From: Glandiceps talaboti
Taxonomy: Eukaryota > Hemichordata > Enteropneusta > Spengelidae
Assembly (NCBI RefSeq): GCF_964340395.1
Contig: NC_135549.1
Coordinates: forward strand, 17,480,842 to 17,544,841
Reading direction: 5' to 3'
Length of the DNA stretch: 64,000 nt
The notes below the pieces were generated by a model that worked only from the letters and a program-made list of their open reading frames with translations, did no database searches and was not told the origin of the DNA. Of the stretch, positions 1-14,560 are shown piece after piece. How positions within the stretch are numbered: position 1 is the first letter of the stretch; every line of letters starts with the position of its first letter. The position numbers were made by a program, and so were the translations under genes.

Positions 1-1512
1 TGTATGTATGTATGTTCTGGGAAAGGTGGCCAAGACACGCTATACCCTTTCTTGTCTGCTGGTAACAATATGACATTTGTCAGTGTTTTTGGTGATGTTT
101 TGGAACCCTGTTAACAGAAAGGGGGAAAGAGGTAAAACTGGCAGTGTTTCCCCTAGAATCTATCGTAATTTTGGTGCAGAACTCCCAGGCAGAACCCCGG
201 TAAAATGCTACTATGGGAACCCTGGGAGATTTTACCTACTTATTGCCCGTAAAAAAACACTGTTTGTAATTCCCCAGGATAGGCATACTATGATACAGTG
301 TAATGCATGGCAGCTGCTTTTACAGTTGTTATATTTACAGTACCTGTGGGATAAACATGCACTATTGATATCTTTTCAACACTTTGTAGGTGTTGGTAGA
401 AATTTGTTATTTATTGTTCGCTTGGGATCAACACGCAATATGAAATTGTCTTGCCAATTCTCTGCAGTCGTCTGTTGGTAGAAATGTGAAATTCACAATC
501 TCTCAGATCGGGATAAGCACACAATATCATTGTCTTGGCAATGCTTTACACTACAGTTGTCTTTCGGTGGAAATATAAAAATTCACAATCCATCAGGATG
601 GGATAAGCACATGATATCAACGTGTTGGCCCGGGCGACAGTTGGAATAATAGTCTTCTCCAAATTCAACATGATTTTAATAGAAACCCTTCTGAAATGTT
701 CTGTGGACTTTGAAGTTGGTCACATATATTTTACCACTAGCTACTGAATACTTGCATTCTCAAATGTAGCATCAATAAACCAATCGTGATCAATATATCA
801 AATTGCTTTCTCTCTCCAGTAGATTTTCAGTGTCGGTACTCAGAGGTATGTGTGTCTATTATCGTCATCATCCCAAGTTACAGCTATTGACTAAAAGCAA
901 CTCAAGTGTTCTATCACCCTTAGACACAGAGCAATCTCATCACATAATTACTGAAGTCATAGCTCTGATTATGTATGCTTGGGTAGAGAATGTCTGTAGG
1001 GAGTTGGAGTAATAGATAGACAGTGGCTAGTACCTACAATATAAAGGATAGGAACCTGGTAGGCCAGTAATTGGATTACTAAATTACAGATATATATGTG
1101 CCAATTATTTTTCCCTACGTAGATGATAAAAAACCAGTTTGTTTGAGTAATTTCACAAAACTCACGGAGGTGAAAAGGTAATAGTTTTAGACTAGTAATA
1201 CAGAGCATATTTCTATGGTAACAGATTCAGATTCTGATTTTTTTGTGCAATAAATGAGTACAGACTTGAGTCTTTAACTAGTTTGTACCTCAGTGGGATT
1301 TTTCAAGGAGTTTGGTTTAAATTTAAGAATCGGTTTTTTGAAATCAACTGGTTTTATAAAAAAGAAAGATATTTATATATTTATTTATTAAATTGCTTTA
1401 GATGGTATTTCTACTTTTAGGTCTTTCATTTGGTGTATATGTACTTTAAGTACACTTTGTTGTTGTTTGGACAGGTGATGGCATAAATGCAAAAAAAATG
1501 CAATCATTTAAG

Positions 1513-1673
1513 GGACAGACAGACAGACAGACAGACAGACAGATAGACATGCATACATATATACATACATACATACATACATACATACATACATACATAC
1601 ATACATTCATACATACATTCATACATTCATACATACATACATACATACATACATACATACATACATACATACA

Positions 1674-1726
<53 letters not shown>

Positions 1727-1814
1727 GCCGGCAGACAGACAGGCAGACAGACAGGCAGACAGGCAGACAGAGACATACAGACAGACATACATGCATACAT
1801 ACATACATTCATGC

Positions 1815-1863
<49 letters not shown>

Positions 1864-1950
1864 GGCAGGCAGAGAGAGACATACATTTGTACAGAGACAG
1901 AGACAGACAGACATAGGGACAGAGACAGACAGGTAGGCAGACAGATGGTA
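1513..1950. repeat. Compound (ACAG)n/(CATA)n microsatellite
   Basis: ACAG runs at both ends and a long CATA run at about 1555-1700, followed by a TA tract. Open frames on either strand here are low-complexity artefacts (Thr-His or Cys-Val repeats). Confidence 0.95.
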
Positions 1951-3581
1951 TCTATTACCAAACAGTAACTGTATATCCTTAAGGCAGATAAAGAGTCTGG
2001 GTGCATTATTAGATATTTGCCTGCAAGTTAAGGACATACTTTCTCCTGTCAATCACTGTCACTGATGACACACTGTATTAACACCTAGAGATGTGTGTAA
2101 ATTTGTGACAAAATGATAAATTAAACCTTGCAGGTGTGTCAAAACTTATAACAAATAAAAAGACAATTTGTTCCATAGCAACATAAAAAAAGTGAGAGAA
2201 TGACACCACAGTGTTACTGGCAAAGTAAATGTACCAAGGAATGATTTATTTGGTACAGTAAGCAGTGTTTGTTTCTGGGGAACAACATTGAACAAGTCAA
2301 ATTAAATTCATGAGTTATTTGACTGAAGGAAAAGAATTTACCTACATAAACCATAATTTAACTATACCTAGTAGAATCTAAGTTAGTCTTAATGTCAATG
2401 TATTATTTAATTATTCAGCATTACTGTTTATCCCTGAACTGACAGAATAATATGTCCGTAAATTGATGGTAGTTAGTATCCTTGGTCCCTGTTCATGATG
2501 AGTCTCCTCTGTCTGCTGTAGAAAGCTTGATCAAGGTCCATAGTAGATGGATTGAAATGTAGCATTCGTTTCCAATTTACCATTCCAAAGTAACTATACT
2601 GTACTGTCCTACAGAAATGTTTACAGATGTGTCTCTTTGATAAATTAACCCCATGTAGGATCCTAAAAGCCACTACATCTCTGTGTACCTCATTTGCTAC
2701 AAAAAATGAAAACTGTATGTTGATAAAAAATATACTCAGAAATAAAAGTCAAACTAGTGTCACACGTTTGATAGCGGTAGTTGAAATAATTTCTTTTCTT
2801 TTCTCTGGCAGCTTGTTTTCACCTTGTGCACTCCAAAAGGTATATAATGCACACATGACTAACTCTTGGTAATGCCTCGTGTTCAGCTCAACAAAACATA
2901 CCTTGTACACATGTACACATAAAAGGTTTTTAATTCATGCTTCAGTAACTCCTAGCTGTATATGCATGTATTACAGTTAATTGCTTCCAGGAATATTCAG
3001 TTTCTCAGAAAGGTTCTGTAATATATCTGTGTGAATATTTTGGTACCCATGGTTTCATGTTCCCTTTCCGTGAATTGTTTTGTTTATTACTTGGTATTAT
3101 ACATTTATGTATGGAACCTTTTGTCCTTGAATTACAATTTTATTGAGTGTAATTTCCTTTTCAAATTTTTATGATTTTTGGAGGGGAGATATCTTTTAAT
3201 CTCAAGTTGTGGATATTTTTTGAAAGATTTCCCAATAAATGTGCAAACTATTGTTCGAATATTTGTAATTTGTACAAGGATGTTCTCCAAAGCTTGTAAA
3301 ATAGTCAGGTCAGCTGGTGTTAGTTTGACAGCAATGATGGTTTGTTGCTTGAGTAGCTGTCACTGTAACTTAGTCTAGAGGCTATCCATGATTTTGATTC
3401 TCTCTGAGCTCTCCCTCTCCGGAGATCAAAAGCAGAGATAACCTCTAGTAGACTATATGTACATGTAACTCGGTGGAGCCTGAACTTATCCATACAACTT
3501 GTACCTGTCCTCATTTACAGAAGTCATCGTGAAAATGCTACAAAGATAGTGACCAGTACATCGATAAAGAATACCATTGAT

Positions 3582-3950
3582 AAGGCCTACCAAAAATAAT
3601 TGTTTGGTTCCAGAAACCCGACCCCTATGTAGTTTTTCACTGCTGATCCTAAACTTTTTTTTAACGTATTCAAGTAAAAAAAAAAATTGCAAAAATTATG
3701 AAGTCTCATGTGGATGCAGAAACTGACATCAACTTAAAAAGACAATATAAAACTCTTCTTCCAATCTGTAATGGCTGTACATCTGATAGGAAGAAATAAA
3801 TAACACAGAAACCATTTGGAAAACAATGGAAAACCTGAATTAGACACTCACACTGTGACACATGAAAAAAAAAATGAAATAAAATAAAAAATCCACCTAT
3901 TCTAAAATTGAGCGTAATCAGAACCACACACTTTTTTTTTATTAGGCCTA
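3582..3950. mobile_element. GGCCTA-family MITE, copy 1
   Basis: A 369-bp element bounded by inverted ends: aaggcctaccaaaaa, then tttggttc on the left; gaaccacacac, then ttattaggccta on the right. The same element recurs at 14561-14950 with closely matching interior (gaagtctcatg, ccaatctgtaatggctgtac). There is no coding capacity. Confidence 0.65.
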
Positions 3951-4705
3951 GATAACTTCTATCAAAACTGATTATATTTTTTACAATGTATACAAAATGT
4001 AATCGACTTAGAGTCAGTAATTGGTTGGTTTGATCATTGTCAGCATCAAAGTTGTTACTCAGGATGAAACTATAATTTATATGCAGCTAGCAGTGTTGTA
4101 AAGATGTTAGAGGGTTTCAGTGTGTGTGTCACAGTGTGTGTGGGGTGGGGGGTGGGGGTGGGGGTGGGGGTGGGACTTAAACCAAGGTGTTTTCTTTATA
4201 GAGAATAGTATTTAGTAACAGATGACCTAGAGGAAGGTATCTGTAATTGTTTGATACATGTGGGTCAAATTGGAGCAATGGAGGTCGGACTCCTAGATTT
4301 ACCTAGAGAACAATTCACTAACGTATTATAGACATTGTGGCTATAGCAGAAACGTGAGTATCATTTTAACTATTTCACGAAGGAAAAGGTTCAAGATGTC
4401 CTAGATGAACAAAATCTTTAGCTGTCTGGTATGATAGAGAAATACTAGTAATCAATAGTGGTACATACATGTACATGTACAGTGTCACAGAAAGTAAGTA
4501 CATGTAGAAAACAATGATGATTTAAAGTTTAAAGACACTTGTTTGTATAAGCTATGAATTGTAGTGATTAGGCGTCACTAATTACCCTAGTACCTAACTA
4601 ATCCTGACACAAGTGTTCCTTTAATTTACAACTGTGTGTGATGGCCATGATAGTTTCTTTGTTATCATTGTATAGTCTAGTTCCTAAGCGTTGCGTTACT
4701 ACGAT

Positions 4706-5040
4706 CATCTTAGTCTAGTTCCTGACAGTGATGTTGACTTCACAATGTGTTAATTGTGGTTGACCTCATAGTGAGCGAAGTGCGAATGATGCATGTCAGT
4801 AGTAAACCTGATTGACAGGCTGTTGTCATCGTTCACATATTTCTAGGATCTAGGACTGATATGATATGAAAATGTCCACCTCCAATTTGTTTAAACTAAA
4901 ATCATATGAGGACGCGACGATATCATCATGTTTATATGAACGCTGTTGGGGGGAGCTCAGAATTCTGTGCGAGAGTCACAGGCTTGACTAGATGGTGAAA
5001 GTATGAAGTCAACATCACCATCGGGAACTAGACTAGAATG
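4706..5040. mobile_element. Foldback/MITE-like element (about 335 bp)
   Basis: Inverted ends of about 38 bases: left 4706-4743 (tagtctagttcctgacagtg, then atgttgacttca) and right 5003-5040, with roughly four mismatches. The interior (attgacaggctgttgt...) is echoed by a diverged direct copy at about 5157-5290, just past a C homopolymer. Confidence 0.45.
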
Positions 5041-5091
5041 ACCTCCACTCATGTATAGGGAAAGTCATTATTCTAGCACAAAAATCTGTGC

Positions 5092-5122
<31 letters not shown>

Positions 5123-5444
5123 AGTAAACAACAAATGTCAGTAGTGGTTCATCATAAATTGACAGGCAGTTGTAATTGGTTAGTTCCTGTAGACAATTGC
5201 TCATTAACCAAACTCCTCTCCAGTATGAAACTAAAACAATGTGAGGACTCCATAACAATCATCACCTTTATGTGAACACAGCTGGTGGTAGCAAAGATGT
5301 TTGTCCTAGAATAAACACTTTCACTATACTGGTATGTGAATGGAAACGATTGTAGTAATCTTAACACATTATATAGGAATCATACATTTGTACAACTATA
5401 AAGTTAACTGTTAGATCTTATAAAAACTTTATAGGATATTTTAC

Positions 5445-5945
5445 TTTACAGCAAAAAGTCACAGGAAAACAGCTTTATTGCACAGGTTGATGTGAATTAG
5501 AAAGCAGAATAACTCCCATTAGGAATGGAGATATTATATCTCACTGCAAATGTCATGGAGTAAATTTGAAAGAGTGGCTTCTATTGGGACCAAGCTTAGG
5601 ATATGATAACTCATAGCAAATGTCAAGGAAAAACATTTTATTGCACCCCTTTAGTGTGAATTGGTAATCAGAGTAGCTTCCATCAGGACTGAAGATGTTT
5701 TACACTACGGCAAATGTCACGGAGAAACAGTTTGGTTTTAATGGTTGATGTAAATTAAGAAGCAGAACCGCTTCCATCAGAACTGAGAATGTGTGAATTC
5801 ACTTCACAGTGAAGTAGTTTTATTGCAATGGTTATGTGAATTAGAAAGGTGAATAGCTTCCATCAGGATGGGGATATTTTACTTCGCAGCAAATGTCATG
5901 GAGAAACAGTTTCATTTTAATGGTTGATGTGATAGCAGAATATAA
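5445..5945. repeat. Diverged tandem repeat, about 95-100-bp unit
   Basis: About five degenerate copies carry the phrases gcaaatgtcatggagaaaca, attttattgcaatggttgatgtgaatta (spread over the unit) and agcttccatcaggac. Divergence between copies is high. Confidence 0.65.
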
Positions 5946-6687
5946 TGACTTGTGTACCGTGCATGTAGATACTATTTCCTGCGACTGAAATAGTACTCTT
6001 AAAAAATAAATAAATAAATATGGACACAAAGAAAGTAAATTTATAGTTTAGGGCGATAGTGTCACTGTCGTAACTGAGTGATACAGTACTATTAGCTCTG
6101 ATCACATGTTTTACTCTAAAGGTGACATATGTAGTAAAACTGATGGACTGGATTTTGGGTTCTGTTCACATTATATATTGTACTTGACTCAGTGTTGACA
6201 TAAATCACATACCAAAATCATTCAATATTTAGCATAGCTTTCTTTTCTGCCAATCATTCAGTCTGAATATTTGTGATAGCATTCATCATGATCACTTTAC
6301 AAAAAACATATCGCATCTATTAGGCATTTTTTAAATACTGGGCACATAGATATACTACGTACATGTACATGTATATATAAAAAATACAAACAGCGTTAGT
6401 GGAATCCCCCCCCCCCCCCCCCCCATATGTTGAAGTCATGTTACTTTTAATTAGTCTCAAATCAGATTGGATATTGAACATTCAGGTTTAATTTTATTGA
6501 AGTACATTGATTTCATAAGAGTTGTAAATTACTAAAAACCTAGGCCTATAAATAAACTATACATTTGACATTGTGTAATCAATAATGGAGGCCACATACT
6601 GTGTAAAGCATTGAAGTAAACATCCTCTAAATGCAAATTTTATCATTTTATCATAGCTCGGATGTTCAATTACGAAATGTAAATGTA

Positions 6688-7004
6688 TTAGGCCAAATAA
6701 AATAAAGTGAGTTTCCGATAAATCTGACCAATCCTAAGGTTAAGCTCCTGACCCTAAACATCTTTTTAAACATTTAAAACAAAAAGATAAGAAATTTGTT
6801 GTCTTCTTGATGTTCATGCACATCAGTTTTCATTTTTTTTTCCAGCGATGTCTATATATTTCATCACACTATCACAGATGGGGTATTCTGACTGACATTT
6901 TGTCTGTTTTTGGGACGAAGCAATGCTTTTCAAGAATAAAACGATTAAAAAAGATAAAATAAAAAAAAATCCTGACCTACCTACCTACCCTATTTTCTGA
7001 GGCC
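6688..7004. mobile_element. Possible diverged GGCCTA-family MITE
   Basis: It starts ttaggccaaataaaataaa and ends accctattttctgaggcc, with an A-rich, doubly repeated cctacctaccta stretch matching the right part of the copies at 3.6 and 14.6 kb. The terminal inverted repeats are weak, so the call is tentative. Confidence 0.35.
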
Positions 7005-7984
7005 ATATTATCGAAAATACACAATTATTTTCTTTTTCAACCTTTGAGTACAAGAATAGTGACGTTTTGCATCCGAGTGGGCTTTCTCAAGAAGTATGAA
7101 TCAAATTTAATGGAGCTATAAAAATGGACATTATTATGCGTGGTCTTGGTTACAGGAAATGTGCAATTGTTTTTCAAACATCCCCTTCTTGATGTACTCA
7201 AAAAGAAAATGAGAAATATGAACTATTAATAGTAACTTACTGTTTGAATTGAGATTCATTGTAAATGCAAAAGTATTCCTGTGTTGTTTCCACATGTAGC
7301 TGAAGTGGTTGTAGAGATAAAAAAAAGAACAAGCTTGCATTGTACATGTTCATTTACCATATCTCTAATTCTGACAGAAGTAGAAGTAACGTCTAAATTG
7401 TGATTTATATGTATTTTTTCTATACAGAAGGACCTTCCAAGAATAATTTTTTAAATTATCCATGTTAAAGAGTTGTATAATTCTGTCAGTGTGATCGTGA
7501 GGAAGGAGACTAAAAATTAGCATATAACGTTTTCATTAGTGTCACTTGTTTTCGTGTTCAGAATGTTGACAATCCTTGGATTGGTCTTTAGTTCATAATT
7601 GCACTGAAAGCGATTTATTTCTGTTCTCTGATAAATAGCCATGGTGTCATCTCTTGCCATCAGTAATCCAATTTTACTAAGTTGTTCTGGAGGTCAAAGG
7701 TGAATGAATGATAGATAGTCTTGTTGTGTTCAGTTCTTGGATTGTAGTCAACTACATGTCCTTGCCCGGTTCTGAGTTCATTGTTGGTTTGACCTCAAAG
7801 TGGGCTCTACTCCAGTGACAGCAGGGATGTGATACATGTAATAAGCTATACTGGGTGGTGGTAAATTGCAATGACAGCAGTTTGAGTGATGAATACACAG
7901 TAGGGTTGTATGAGTGACAGGACCATACTGAACTAAAATAACTCGTGTTGTTTTAGTGATGGTATCAGACTTATATACACTCAG

Positions 7985-8240
7985 TCTAAGTACATTACAA
8001 TGTTGTGTTAGTGATGGTATTTGGAGTGATATCTGTGTAAGTGCACAGAAGTGTTATTTCAGTCATGATATTGGAGTGATATAAACAGAAACACAGAAGT
8101 GTTATTTCAGTCATGATATTGGAGTGATATAAACAGATGCACCAAAGTGTTATTTTAGTGACAGGTATTGGAGTGATATAAACAGATACACAGAAGTGTT
8201 TTTTAGTGACAGGTATTGGAGTGATATAGATAAATTTATG
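7985..8240. repeat. Tandem repeat, about 60-bp unit
   Basis: Four to five copies of a unit built from gtgttatttcagtcatgata, then ttggagtgatataaacaga. The two copies around 8050-8130 are almost identical. Confidence 0.7.
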
Positions 8241-9751
8241 TGCTGTGTTATTTTACTGGAGACCCCATTATTATAATCAAATTAATAGAATGGCTCAATG
8301 TATTGTAGAAAATATAAAATGTCTGAACTTTTTGTCATGATCATTAAATAGAGTGTTTCAAATATAATGTAGTAATTTCAATCTGTGCACTTGGAGGAAG
8401 TTGATAAAATATTTCGAAGGATTTTAATAAAAAGCAGAACCCATGTTTGACTGCATATAGAAAGACAATTTGTATTTGTACAATCATGTTCTTCAGCCAT
8501 GTAGTCATGTAATAACGTGTACTTTAATTGATTTTATGGTCCAGCCAACTCCTCTTGAGTGACTACTTTGTAAAACAGTCATGTCCCTGACAAGCATTGC
8601 AAGAACACAAAACAGCAATTTAGATACAAGTAATTACAGAAGGATTCGTGCAGTTTTTACCTGTACATGTCGTGTTTTAATTCTCCTAGCAAGGTAAAAC
8701 GAGTCGCTCAAGACTGTTATCTGATTTCATTGAGGAAATTAGATGTTACATCTTAGAAATTACAAGTGTCTTCTGTTACTGTGCTCAGTGTATCAGATCA
8801 CGATGCGTATCCCATAATTTTCTCTGTTCTAAATGAACTGACCAATCACGATGTAAATACCAAATGAATGTAATTGTATTCAGTCTTCATCCGGTTAACA
8901 CCTGAGAGAAGTTGGTAACCTTGATAACATGATTATCTTGCAGCTCCAGTTTGGGTTAGGTGTGATAAATACAGATGTATTCAACTATTGTGAGCTATAG
9001 AAAAAGTTGACCTTGAGCAAAAGAAGGATCTGATCTACACAATGTTTCTGTTTGCGTAAACATCTTGCATACATGTATTTTACATTACCACATCTGTATA
9101 TAAATTAATGTCTGCATACGTGTGTACGCATTCTCATTAGTCAACAAGTTCAAACCTGGACAGAGACCTTTTGACTAAACTGTGAGCCAGTGCATGTACA
9201 AAACTTACTTACAAAACTGAAAATGTTTCTTACAATAAATACAAAATGTTTCAATGTACCCAGTATGTGTTATGAATCGCTACACTTAATAGTAGAATAA
9301 CGATTTTAATTCCACTGACAATTTAAATATGACAAGTTTAAATACATCATCAAACAGCTTTAGCCATTCAAAGTTTCAAAAAGTATGGATATAAAGTCAT
9401 TGAAAAATCTACTTTGAATACAAGAGATTGTGTGGAAATACATGTACATGTAGGCTTACATGTATATAAGTACAGTGTGAGGCCATACCGGAAGTACCGT
9501 ACTTTAGGCAACGTCATAGTTTTGACTTACGATTGTGAAGTTAGTTTGTAGCAAAGTCACCTAATTCTGTAAAAAAACAAAAAACTGACCAATGTGTCCC
9601 CCATGATGAAATATTTCGTCATCCATCAAACAAGTTTGGTATTTTCAAATTTGTGTCGCGATCAACCGATTGCCAACATCCTTCTGTGTTTATTGTGTAT
9701 CTGCTATTGTTAGTCTAGAGTTGAAATGTCTTATCTTTGTGTCAATAACGT

Positions 9752-10103
9752 AATGTCCCATGAGTGAAACACCAAGCCGGCATCATTTTAGCTGTAATGG
9801 CCCATGAGTGAAACACCAAGCCAACATCATTTTAGCTGTAATGTCCCATGAGTGAAACACCATGCCAACATCATTTTAGCTGTAATGTCCCATGAGTGAA
9901 ACACCAAGCCAACATCATTTTAGCTGTAATGTCCCATGAGTGAAACACCAAGCCAACATCATTTTAGCTGTAATGTCCCATGAGTGAAACACCAAGCCAA
10001 CATCAATTTAGCTGTATTGTCCCATGAGTGAAACACCAAGCCAACATCATTTTAGCTGTAATGTCCCATGTGTGAAACACCAAGCCAACATCATTTTCGC
10101 TGT
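9752..10103. repeat. 44-bp minisatellite, eight copies
   Basis: Eight consecutive units of exactly 44 bases (aatgtcccatgagtgaaaca, then ccaagccaacatcattttag, then ctgt) start at 9752, 9796, 9840, 9884, 9928, 9972, 10016 and 10060, each with at most a few substitutions. Low divergence implies recent expansion. Confidence 0.9.
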
Positions 10104-10806
10104 AATTATTTACTACCCACATGTTACTGTAAAGGGAAAATCAGACTTCAAGCCACTTCATTTTACACAATATCAACAAGCATAAGAACCCAAATAGTTC
10201 CTTCTTTGTCTCCAGGTAACAAGAGAAGTACAAATGTAAGAAATTAGTATGTCTGCGCTCTATGTCTCCTGAAATAATTGTAGAAAGAATATTGTTAGTC
10301 ATACATGTATGAAACATGGTAATCTAAGAGTGATCATTTCAATTTAAGGTCATATTTATCAAGATAGAATTTCCCATAATTTGGGCCTTCGTGATTATTG
10401 ACTGATACAAAAATTAGAAATGGGAATTCAAACCGAAGCAGGTGGTCAAAATGCTGTCATTTGGGAGGTAAAAGTATACATACTGCTAAAATATTCCACA
10501 TGACTTACTACTACTAATCCTGTGCACTTGAGATTTGAAATGAGATTGTTTGATGCATGTTAGTGATCTGATCGGATGTCTGATAATGATATATTGAGAA
10601 GGTCTAAGACTGAGAGAAGCTGTTGAAGTGAGCTACATTTGTAAGATGAAGGATGTCAACTTTAGGAATGATCAATTTATCATGGATATATATTATACAT
10701 TGGAGGTCATGTCAATGTTGTTGAAATATGATGAATATTACAATACTGCTTTTCAAATTAATTTAGTTCAGCAAAGTTGACAAATGGAAATATTTATCGG
10801 AATAGT

Positions 10807-10809
10807 GTA

Positions 10810-10861
<52 letters not shown>

Positions 10862-10917
10862 TGTGTGTCTGTGTGTCTGTGTGTGTCTGTGTCTGTGCCT
10901 GTGTTTGTGCATGTGTT
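10807..10917. repeat. (TG)n microsatellite
   Basis: An uninterrupted TG run of about 45 bases followed by degenerate TGTC/TGTG. Long Cys-Val frames across it are artefacts. Confidence 0.95.
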
Positions 10918-11484
10918 TATGGTTGAAGTATTTCCCTGCGACAATATGGCCAGAACTGTTGTTCTGTTTGATAAAAGTAGTAGTACCAGAAGATTGGCCA
11001 AGTGTACAACATATTGCAATCTCAATTTTATGCATTTAGTCGAATTAGCAAATTTTAAGTCAATTTTAAGCAAATTTGATCAAATATTCAGATTTCATTT
11101 GTCAATTGTAAACACTGTTATCAATACAGACTTGTGGTATTTGCAATTTAATTACTAGTATAATTGTACCATCCATCCATCATCAGAATTTCTGGAGGGG
11201 TTTCTTTCGTTGACATAAGATTTTGTATGTAGATGTAGTTGCTACAGTAAATTGCTCAATTTTGTATGGAGTAAAGTTTAACTTTTACTCCTCAAATTTG
11301 TTACATGTAGATGATATTTTGCTTTGATACTGAAGAACATGTGGACTGTGAGACTATGTCATAATGAAATCTGGTTAACAGATTGCATAATGTCAATAAT
11401 TATCAGGATATTAACATCACCTGACTTCAGAGTTTATAATTTCCTGATCGTTTATTAAGTAATAAACATCTGCAGCACCTGTAG

Positions 11485-11640
11485 CATCCAAACAGAACTG
11501 ATAACATTCACAACCTACACACATATCTGTGACATCACCAGACAGAACTGATAACAGTGTACACAAGTGTTTCCAGTTCATATCTGTGACATCACCAAAC
11601 AGAAGTGATGACAATGTACATGTACACATCAAAGTGTTTT
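11485..11640. repeat. Short tandem duplication, about 58-bp unit
   Basis: Two to three copies of cagaactgataacagtgtac, followed by acaagtgtttccagttcata and tctgtgacatcacca. A further partial copy lies near 12090-12125. Confidence 0.55.
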
Positions 11641-13512
11641 TAGACAATCAAATATTATTCAACACAAGTTGTAGGTATTCAAAACAGATTTGTACATATT
11701 TTCATATGATAGTTGAAATGTGTAAGCCGCTGTCAACATGTTCATCACCACTGTGCTGTGCATGTTTACCAGGAGCTGTCAAAATCAAGATGTGTAAATT
11801 ATGGAAATATGCAAATGAATACTACAGAAATAACGCATGAGAACTGATAAATACAATTACCTGTTGAAAGTATGTTTTGCAGAGGCAGTAAAATGTTTTA
11901 CAATTTGAATTGCAAGTTTAGTTTCTTGATGTCACAGTACATGAATTAGCTACATGTACAAAGGACAAGTCATTCATTTTCTTAGTTCTCATTAAGATAT
12001 TTCGTTTTGAGGGGGGGGGGGTAAAACTAAAACAAAGGAATTACATTTCTTGTACATTAGTTTTAAAATGATACAGCCCCTCATGACGATCTACACATAC
12101 AAAAGTGTTTCCAGTTCATGTCTCTGCTGAGACATCTCTTGCTTGGTTACACAAGTAGTGTATAATGATGCTATTTTTGTCAAATGTTAATGAACCGTGA
12201 ACAGTATTTATTTGGCACCATTGTGTCACAAATTAGTTAATGTTGTCGTTATCACTGATGTCAGTAGCATGCTGTGATTGATAGCAATTAACGCTATCTT
12301 TGGCAGAAGTGTGGTAGTTCCTCCACTTGTAATGATAAGAATATGATAATTACCAGCCAACTTTTCATGCTGCTGTGTACTTCTTTGTCGTATACTGTAT
12401 GGGTAAATGTAATATGTGTGTACAAATGTCACCCATTTCAGATGTGGCCATCTTTCTTTGCAGTTTTGTTGTTGTTTGTTGACATACATTTGTACACTGT
12501 ATACAATGACAGAACCCCATGATGCGCAAGTGCAAGTGTGGTGTACTTGGGGTAGTTGCACGAGTGTCGCAGTACTTTTACGAGTTTATAGTGAATATGC
12601 AGCAGAAAGCAGGATGGCAAGTACGAATGCAAAATACCCTGAGTATCTGTTCATTACCCGGGACATATGTTTATCCGAAACAGAGAATTTCCATAAAAAT
12701 GATACTGTGCGATCGCACACTTTCGTGTACAACAAACAACTGCGTCCTCATTTACATATCATTTGTATACATGTATGTATGCAATAATGTTTTCGGTGTT
12801 GCACAGCAGTGTAAATACCACAAGTACATGTATGCATGCACAACGGTGCAAATAATCTCTGGTACATATGTAATAAATTAATACTGTCACAGTACGATTC
12901 AAATGTGTTCATCTTGTCATACAGTAATGTTGTTCCGTTCCTTATCATATTTGTTAAAGTAATCTCTCAGATGTGTCCATCCATGCGGTGTATGTATGCA
13001 TGTCGTCTTTTTCAACTGTCTGTATCATGCTATACCTTAGTTATTAATTATGCAAGTAAAGCTTGTGTCTTGTTATCATTGCTGTTTTTCTAGATCGGGA
13101 AATATGTTTTACCCAGGTGTAAGAAATCGGTATTACAGTGTAAATAGAATTGTAAATTTCTAGTTAGTCCTGACGGCATCTGCTTGATTAATTCATCGTG
13201 ATGACAGAATCATTGATGTATTAGAATCTTGTCAAATTTGGATATTCTTAGAGATATTGATTTTCATCCATGACTCTGGGGATATCACCTCGGAACAGTA
13301 TTTTCACTTTTCATTTAATAGTTGTATTGTGAATTTGAACCAAGTCGTGGCAACAAATTGTCAAGAGATAAATAATATGAAATTGAAATTTTAATGTTGG
13401 GAGTTTCAGTACGGCGATGTGTCAACCTCTTTCAGGACCCCATCCCCTACCTTCCAGAATATTTAGAGAAAAAATTATTGCCTTGACAATATTTTGCTAT
13501 ATATGTACAATG

Positions 13513-13824
<312 letters not shown>

Positions 13825-14560
13825 TAATTTATTTAGCTAGAATTGCATTACAGATGTACATTTTATATCAAATATTTAAAATTGAATCTCGTTCATTAAA
13901 AATAAATGAAAAAGTAAGATTCCGACAAAGCTTTTTTTCACAGAAGTCTGTTTGTTTAGCAATTAAAGACCATTTTAACAAAATTGACTGGTTTCCGTTT
14001 TGTCACCTGGTTTGTACAAGGGCACATCACATATAGATTCATTCAATCCATTATCACATCTCATAAATTGAGATAAGTCATAACCAGATAAGTTATGTGT
14101 CTTGGATGTCAGCTTTCTAATGTACTAGCTTAGTTGCCATAGCAACAGTACATAGCGTTTCTAAAGAATTGCTTTCCGAGTACGGTGTGCCTCAGGTTTA
14201 ATAGAAGTCTGTAGATGAAGGGAGCTGATAGTTGACAATTAGTATACCTTAAAAATGTCATTTCTTTTTCTGATTTTTCTGATTTTGGGGTGATTGAGTC
14301 ACATTTTCACAGGCCTTTAAGTACAAGTATTTTATTTTGTAGTTTACGTTGACCTTAATTTCAAAAACACTTCAACCAAGAATATTTGTTAAAATCGATG
14401 CATCTGTAGGCTTGTATGTCTACGATACAGATACACAATATGCTAGCACAGAAGGATTATACTTCAACTGAAAAGTGAAATGTGAAGATGTTTTTAGTCA
14501 TTTTTTTCAATCTAATCAAGATTATATGACTGAAAGTGAAATGTAAGAATTGGCCATACT

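Larger units (their letters stand above)
1..9751. other. Gene-free region with repeats
   Basis: No frame here reads like protein, and no splice-bounded exon could be supported. It holds a CATA/ACAG microsatellite, two MITE-like copies, a foldback element, C homopolymers at about 5095-5122 and 6406-6424, and two diverged tandem arrays. The 134-codon frame at 77-481 is rich in aromatic residues and has no family resemblance. An untranslated first exon of the PDZ-Death gene could be hidden here. Confidence 0.5.

Noticed and set aside
77-481. 134-codon frame near the left edge
   Set aside because: No motif, no splice context, and an aromatic-rich composition expected of chance frames.
1446-2052. 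Long overlapping frames on both strands (Cys-Met-Tyr-Val or His-Thr-Tyr-Ile repeats)
   Set aside because: They are translations of ACAG/CATA microsatellite and have no complex sequence.
9752-10103. CRISPR-like regular repeat
   Set aside because: Units are contiguous without spacers and the genome is eukaryotic; it is a minisatellite.
12416-12881. Overlapping frames of 110-124 codons on both strands
   Set aside because: All frames have similar Cys/Tyr/His-rich composition, there is no family motif, and no strand is favoured.
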